A stretch of DNA of 64,000 nt, taken from assembly GCF_014646255.1 (NCBI RefSeq), contig NZ_BMNC01000007.1:39725-103724 (forward strand). The letters run 5' to 3'. The stretch comes from Lentzea pudingi. Lineage in GTDB: Bacteria > Actinomycetota > Actinomycetes > Mycobacteriales > Pseudonocardiaceae. Below the pieces are notes generated by a model that was not told the DNA's origin, searched no databases, and worked only from the letters and a program-made list of their open reading frames with translations. Positions 61,180-64,000 of this stretch are shown here, piece after piece. Position 1 is the stretch's first letter, and every line of letters begins with the position of its first letter. A program made the position numbers and the translations under genes.

Positions 61180-61830
61180 GTGCGCGGAATCGTGTTGGCC
61201 TGCGGAAACACGCAGTTGCCAATGATCGCTCAACGTGACGACGTGGTGGGGGTCCCAGCACGCCCCGGCAAGGACGACGTAGATCCCCTTCTGGACGCCG
61301 ATCGGCTGGTCGTCGCAGGCACCGACGCCGACCTCGCCGCAGTGGCGTTGCGCTTGCTGCGCAAGGAGAAGCTGGGTTCGGTGGCACTGGGTTACGTACC
61401 CGTCGCCGATTCGTCCGTTGCCGCACTTTGGGGGCTTTCGACCGACCCTGCGCGTGCCCTCGACATCGCCCTGAACGGTGACGTAGATCCCGTTCCGCTC
61501 GTCCGCGACGACGTCGGAGGTGTGCTGGTGGGTCTCGGCGTGTTGGCCCCCGTCCGGGGTGTCGGCTACAGCGACGCGGACAACGTGCTGCGCGGCCAGG
61601 CGTCGCGGATCGAGTGCACGCCGGACCCGGACGGAGGCCTCGGCCTGCAGATCCGGATCGTGAACAAGCGCCTGATCGGGTCCAAGGTCCAGATCAGCCG
61701 CCCGCGCGCGTTCCAGCTCGGCTGCCTCCCCACGACGGCGGTCCTGGACGGTCACAAGCACCCGCGTCCGGTCGACAAGTGGACCTGGTACCGCCACACC
61801 GAGGACTTGAGGCTCGTCCGAGGCGTCTAG
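61180..61830 (+). CDS. conserved actinobacterial protein next to purA (Rv0358-like)
   Basis: 216 residues, no known fold named. RGIVLACGNTQLPMIAQRDD, VVGVPARPGKDDVDPLLDADRLVVAGTDADLAAV in order, and a C-terminal basic region (IVNKRLIGSKVQISRPRA, PVDKWTWYRH). A homologue (Rv0358) sits beside purA in mycobacteria too, so the neighbourhood is conserved. VVAGTDADLAAVALRLL and IECTPDPDGG recall a lipid-kinase-like C-terminal lobe, but this is only a resemblance. GTG at 61180 is chosen because AGGAG is 6 nt upstream; ATG 61174 and GTG 61156 are alternatives. Confidence 0.8.
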   Translation: MRGIVLACGNTQLPMIAQRDDVVGVPARPGKDDVDPLLDADRLVVAGTDADLAAVALRLLRKEKLGSVALGYVPVADSSVAALWGLSTDPARALDIALNGDVDPVPLVRDDVGGVLVGLGVLAPVRGVGYSDADNVLRGQASRIECTPDPDGGLGLQIRIVNKRLIGSKVQISRPRAFQLGCLPTTAVLDGHKHPRPVDKWTWYRHTEDLRLVRGV

Positions 61831-61935
61831 CCGTCCGCTTGTCATTCACTTGGGTGTCACTCGAAGGCATTGCCTAATTTCATAATGTGACTGAGGGTAG
61901 GTCCCGATCACTTCCCAACAAGGAAGGTCGGGCCG

Positions 61936-62565
61936 ATGTCAAAAGTTAACCGAACCATTGGTGTCCTGGTTGCCACGGCAGCTCTCACCTTTGGTTTTGT
62001 TTCCCCTGCACTCGCGACACCGCCGAACATCCCCTCCGCCACCACGGCTCGCGCCGAATTGTCCGGACTCACCGTTCGGGCCGACGGTTCGATGACGGGC
62101 TATTCGCGCGACAAGTTCCCTCACTGGGTGACCCAGTCGGGTACCTGCAACACTCGTGAGGCCGTGCTGAAGCGGGACGGCACCAACGTGGTGACCGACT
62201 CCAGTTGCGCCGCCACGTCGGGCAGGTGGTTCTCGCCCTACGACGGCGCGACGTGGTCCGCGGCCTCGGACGTGGACATCGACCACATCGTGCCTCTGGC
62301 GGCGGCCTGGAGGTCAGGAGCGTCGTCGTGGACGACCGCACAACGCCAGTCGTTCGCCAACGACATGTCGGGCCCGCAACTGATAGCGGTGACGGACAAC
62401 GTGAACCAGTCCAAGGGCGACCAGACCCCGGCGACGTGGAAGCCGCCACTGACGACGTACTGGTGCACCTACGCGAAAATGTGGGTACACACCAAGTACC
62501 GCTGGAGCCTCAGCGTGACCTCGGCGGAGAAGACGGAACTGACGGGCATGCTCGGAAGGTGCTGA
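61936..62565 (+). CDS. secreted HNH-type nuclease (DUF1524-like)
   Basis: 209 residues. Sec signal about 1-28 (VSPALATP), then the DUF1524/HNH core: SDVDIDHIVPLAAAWRSGA carries the D-H pair of the active site, and VTDNVNQSKGDQTPATWKPP the downstream N and K/D residues. Four Cys (GTCNTRE, SSCAATS, YWCTYAK, LGRC) may form two disulfides. Related secreted nucleases degrade extracellular DNA. AAGGAAGG precedes the ATG, and a -10-like CATAAT lies at 61881-61886. Its TGA overlaps the next start by 1 bp. Confidence 0.88.
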   Translation: MSKVNRTIGVLVATAALTFGFVSPALATPPNIPSATTARAELSGLTVRADGSMTGYSRDKFPHWVTQSGTCNTREAVLKRDGTNVVTDSSCAATSGRWFSPYDGATWSAASDVDIDHIVPLAAAWRSGASSWTTAQRQSFANDMSGPQLIAVTDNVNQSKGDQTPATWKPPLTTYWCTYAKMWVHTKYRWSLSVTSAEKTELTGMLGRC

Positions 62566-62816
62566 TGACGCCACTCTCCTCGCTTTTCGCAGCGGGCCCC
62601 GGCGGCGTGATGACCGACGAGGTCGGCGTCGTGACGGGAGACCTGGAACTGTCCACAGAGCTAGCCGAGGACGGCAAGCTCAGTGCGAAGGTTCGCTACG
62701 AGGGCGCGGACGAGTGGTACGCGATCACGGGCGGTTCGTGCGTCCTGACCGATCCTCGCGATCACGAACAGGTGCATTCTCTTCTGCACGGACTTCTGCA
62801 CCGGCCGGAGGGCTGA
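62565..62816 (+). CDS. small protein coupled to the HNH nuclease gene
   Basis: 83 residues, not recognised. ATG overlaps the nuclease TGA (TGATG), with GGAAGG just upstream, so translation is coupled. It is acidic and beta-rich in look (DEVGVVTGDLELSTELAEDG, KLSAKVRYEGADEWYAI, GGSCVLTDP) and ends HEQVHSLLHGLLHRPEG. No signal peptide. A partner or immunity role toward the nuclease is possible but unproven; it could equally be an unrelated cytosolic protein. The 3' 92 bp overlap the convergent membrane-protein gene. Confidence 0.6.
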   Translation: MTPLSSLFAAGPGGVMTDEVGVVTGDLELSTELAEDGKLSAKVRYEGADEWYAITGGSCVLTDPRDHEQVHSLLHGLLHRPEG

Positions 62817-63966
62817 GCGGCGGCAACGCCTCCATCGCCTCACCACGGTTGAGCCCTGTCGCCTGCAACAGGTCCACCGCGACACTCCGGATCTGCGCCA
62901 GCACGACCTTGGACGAGAACCCGTCCCCGCCAAGACGCCGCGCGGTGAGCACCCGCGCGGCGTCCCGCACGGCCTCACGAGTCGCCTTGGGCTCCCGCCC
63001 CTTCTCCAACTCACCTTTGAGACAGTCCACAGCGTCCGCATAATCCTTGAGCACGCCCGGCACCCCGTCCGGAATCCGCTCACCGGCCTTCAACGCCGCC
63101 ATGGACCGCCGAGCCAGCACCCGCGTGTTCCGAATCGCGTAGTCCACGGGCCCAGCCGCAGTCTGATACCGCTTCAACTCATCCTTGGACCGCCACCGAA
63201 TAGGCGCGATCTTCGCGATCTCACTACCGGTCTGCAACGCCGACTTGTAGTCGTCAATGGTCGTCTGACTGGTCCGAAGCTCAGCCAACACCCCAGCAGC
63301 CTTGACCGAATCCTTCTGCTCAAGCGCCAAAGCAAGCTCTCGGAGCGCCCCGCTGAGCGTGTTCGTCAACGCCTTCAACTGCCGCTGAGCCACCGTCACA
63401 GGATTGGCCGGAATGAGCGCGGCCACAGCAAGCCCCATGAGCCCACCGGTCAACGCGTCGATCATCCGATCGAACCCACCACCAGCACTGGGCGGCAACA
63501 AGGTCGCCACCAACACCGCACTACTCCCAGCCTGTAAGGCAATGACAGACCCGCCATCCAGCAACACAGCAGCAGACATCGCCAACGCCACAACGAGCGC
63601 AATCTGCCAGGGCCCACTACCGATCCAACTGATCAGCGCATCCCCAACCCCAACACCAACAGAAACCCCGACAACGAGCTCCCCAACCCGCCGAAGCCGC
63701 TGCCCCAACGAAACCCCAAGGCACACCACAGCAGCAATGGGCGCGAAGAACGGATGCGCATGCCCGATGAGCACCGTGGCCACAACCCAGGCAAGCCCAG
63801 CGGACAGAGCGCATTGGACGATCGGCAACGCGGCCCCGCGCCACCGCAGAAGCCCACGCCCAACTGCTTCCCTGACCGCGCCCACACACACCCCGTCCGC
63901 TGCTCCACGACTTCTCGCCGCCAGTCTCGAACCAACGGCCACCAGCCACAACCCGCGACCAGGCAT
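62725..63966 (-). CDS. FUSC-family membrane protein (aromatic acid exporter-like)
   Basis: 413 residues. TM helices (VQCALSAGLAWVVATVLIG, FFAPIAAVVCLGVSLGQRL, VVGVSVGVGVGDALISW, QIALVVALAMSAAVLLDGG) are followed by a long helical cytosolic domain (LKALTNTLSGALRELALALE, LKRYQTAAGPVDYAIRNTRV). This matches the FUSC/ArAE type, often linked to export of aromatic acids. The N-terminus is near the right edge; ATG 63966 or TTG 63984 could start it, or it may begin beyond the window. Confidence 0.78.
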   Translation of the reverse strand: MPGRGLWLVAVGSRLAARSRGAADGVCVGAVREAVGRGLLRWRGAALPIVQCALSAGLAWVVATVLIGHAHPFFAPIAAVVCLGVSLGQRLRRVGELVVGVSVGVGVGDALISWIGSGPWQIALVVALAMSAAVLLDGGSVIALQAGSSAVLVATLLPPSAGGGFDRMIDALTGGLMGLAVAALIPANPVTVAQRQLKALTNTLSGALRELALALEQKDSVKAAGVLAELRTSQTTIDDYKSALQTGSEIAKIAPIRWRSKDELKRYQTAAGPVDYAIRNTRVLARRSMAALKAGERIPDGVPGVLKDYADAVDCLKGELEKGREPKATREAVRDAARVLTARRLGGDGFSSKVVLAQIRSVAVDLLQATGLNRGEAMEALPPLSPPAGAEVRAEENAPVRDREDRSGRTNRP

Positions 63967-64000
63967 TTCCTTGCCCAAGGGCAAGCAACCTCACACCGAG

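Overview
The DNA is very GC-rich, starts many genes on GTG, and carries type VII secretion (T7SS) accessory families that are typical of Pseudonocardiales: EspG, PE/PPE-like and WXG-like proteins, DUF3558 lipoproteins and a DUF1023 hydrolase. I infer a filamentous Pseudonocardiales actinomycete (Lentzea/Saccharothrix/Amycolatopsis-like). This is a family-level inference from gene content, not a species call. No tRNA, rRNA, insertion sequence, phage or CRISPR was found.

The backbone is a dispersed set of purine genes, all on the minus strand: purA (59.8-61.1 kb), purD (47.8-49.1), purB (32.2-33.7), purC (30.0-30.9), purS-purQ-purL (22.5-25.7) and a sterol-carrier-like gene (1.4-1.8). From purD onward this order matches, from memory, the mycobacterial order purD-purB-purC-purSQ-purL-Rv0807. 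purF and purM would then be expected just beyond the left edge. Housekeeping genes overlap several of them by 4 bp: MOSC after purB and ADP-ribosylglycohydrolase after purD.

Accessory material lies between the purine genes. The left 10 kb holds a truncated DUF1023 hydrolase, a tandem pair of EccC-like proteins that have lost most ATPase residues, a beta-helix exoprotein, and a DUF3558 lipoprotein next to a PE-PPE-EspG cassette. From 10 to 22 kb there are extracellular glycoside hydrolases (GH2 exo-glucosaminidase, GH15, GH25 lysozyme), a GGDEF-EAL regulator, a methyltransferase, two tandem small membrane proteins, and a divergent LysR/aldo-keto reductase pair. From 25 to 40 kb there are a DUF3800 gene, a possible small RNA, a secreted serine protease, metabolic enzymes, and two ECF sigma/membrane-protein cassettes either side of a TetR gene. 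From 40 to 45.4 kb there is a second T7SS block: a lytic transglycosylase with a WXG-like domain, a small WXG-like protein, and a second cassette of PE-like, DUF3558, PPE-like and EspG genes. The right third carries a TAXI-type TRAP transporter, a Na+/H+ antiporter, a phosphodiesterase, a complete ssuCBAD sulfonate operon, a disrupted M48-like gene, and a secreted HNH nuclease coupled to a small gene.

The unifying accessory theme is T7SS cargo and chaperones without any secretion core (no eccB, eccD, eccE or mycP, and no intact eccC), so both cassettes presumably rely on an ESX machine encoded elsewhere. The most unusual item is the tandem pair of EccC-like proteins at 1.9-5.1 kb. All functional calls are from sequence reading only; no database search was run.
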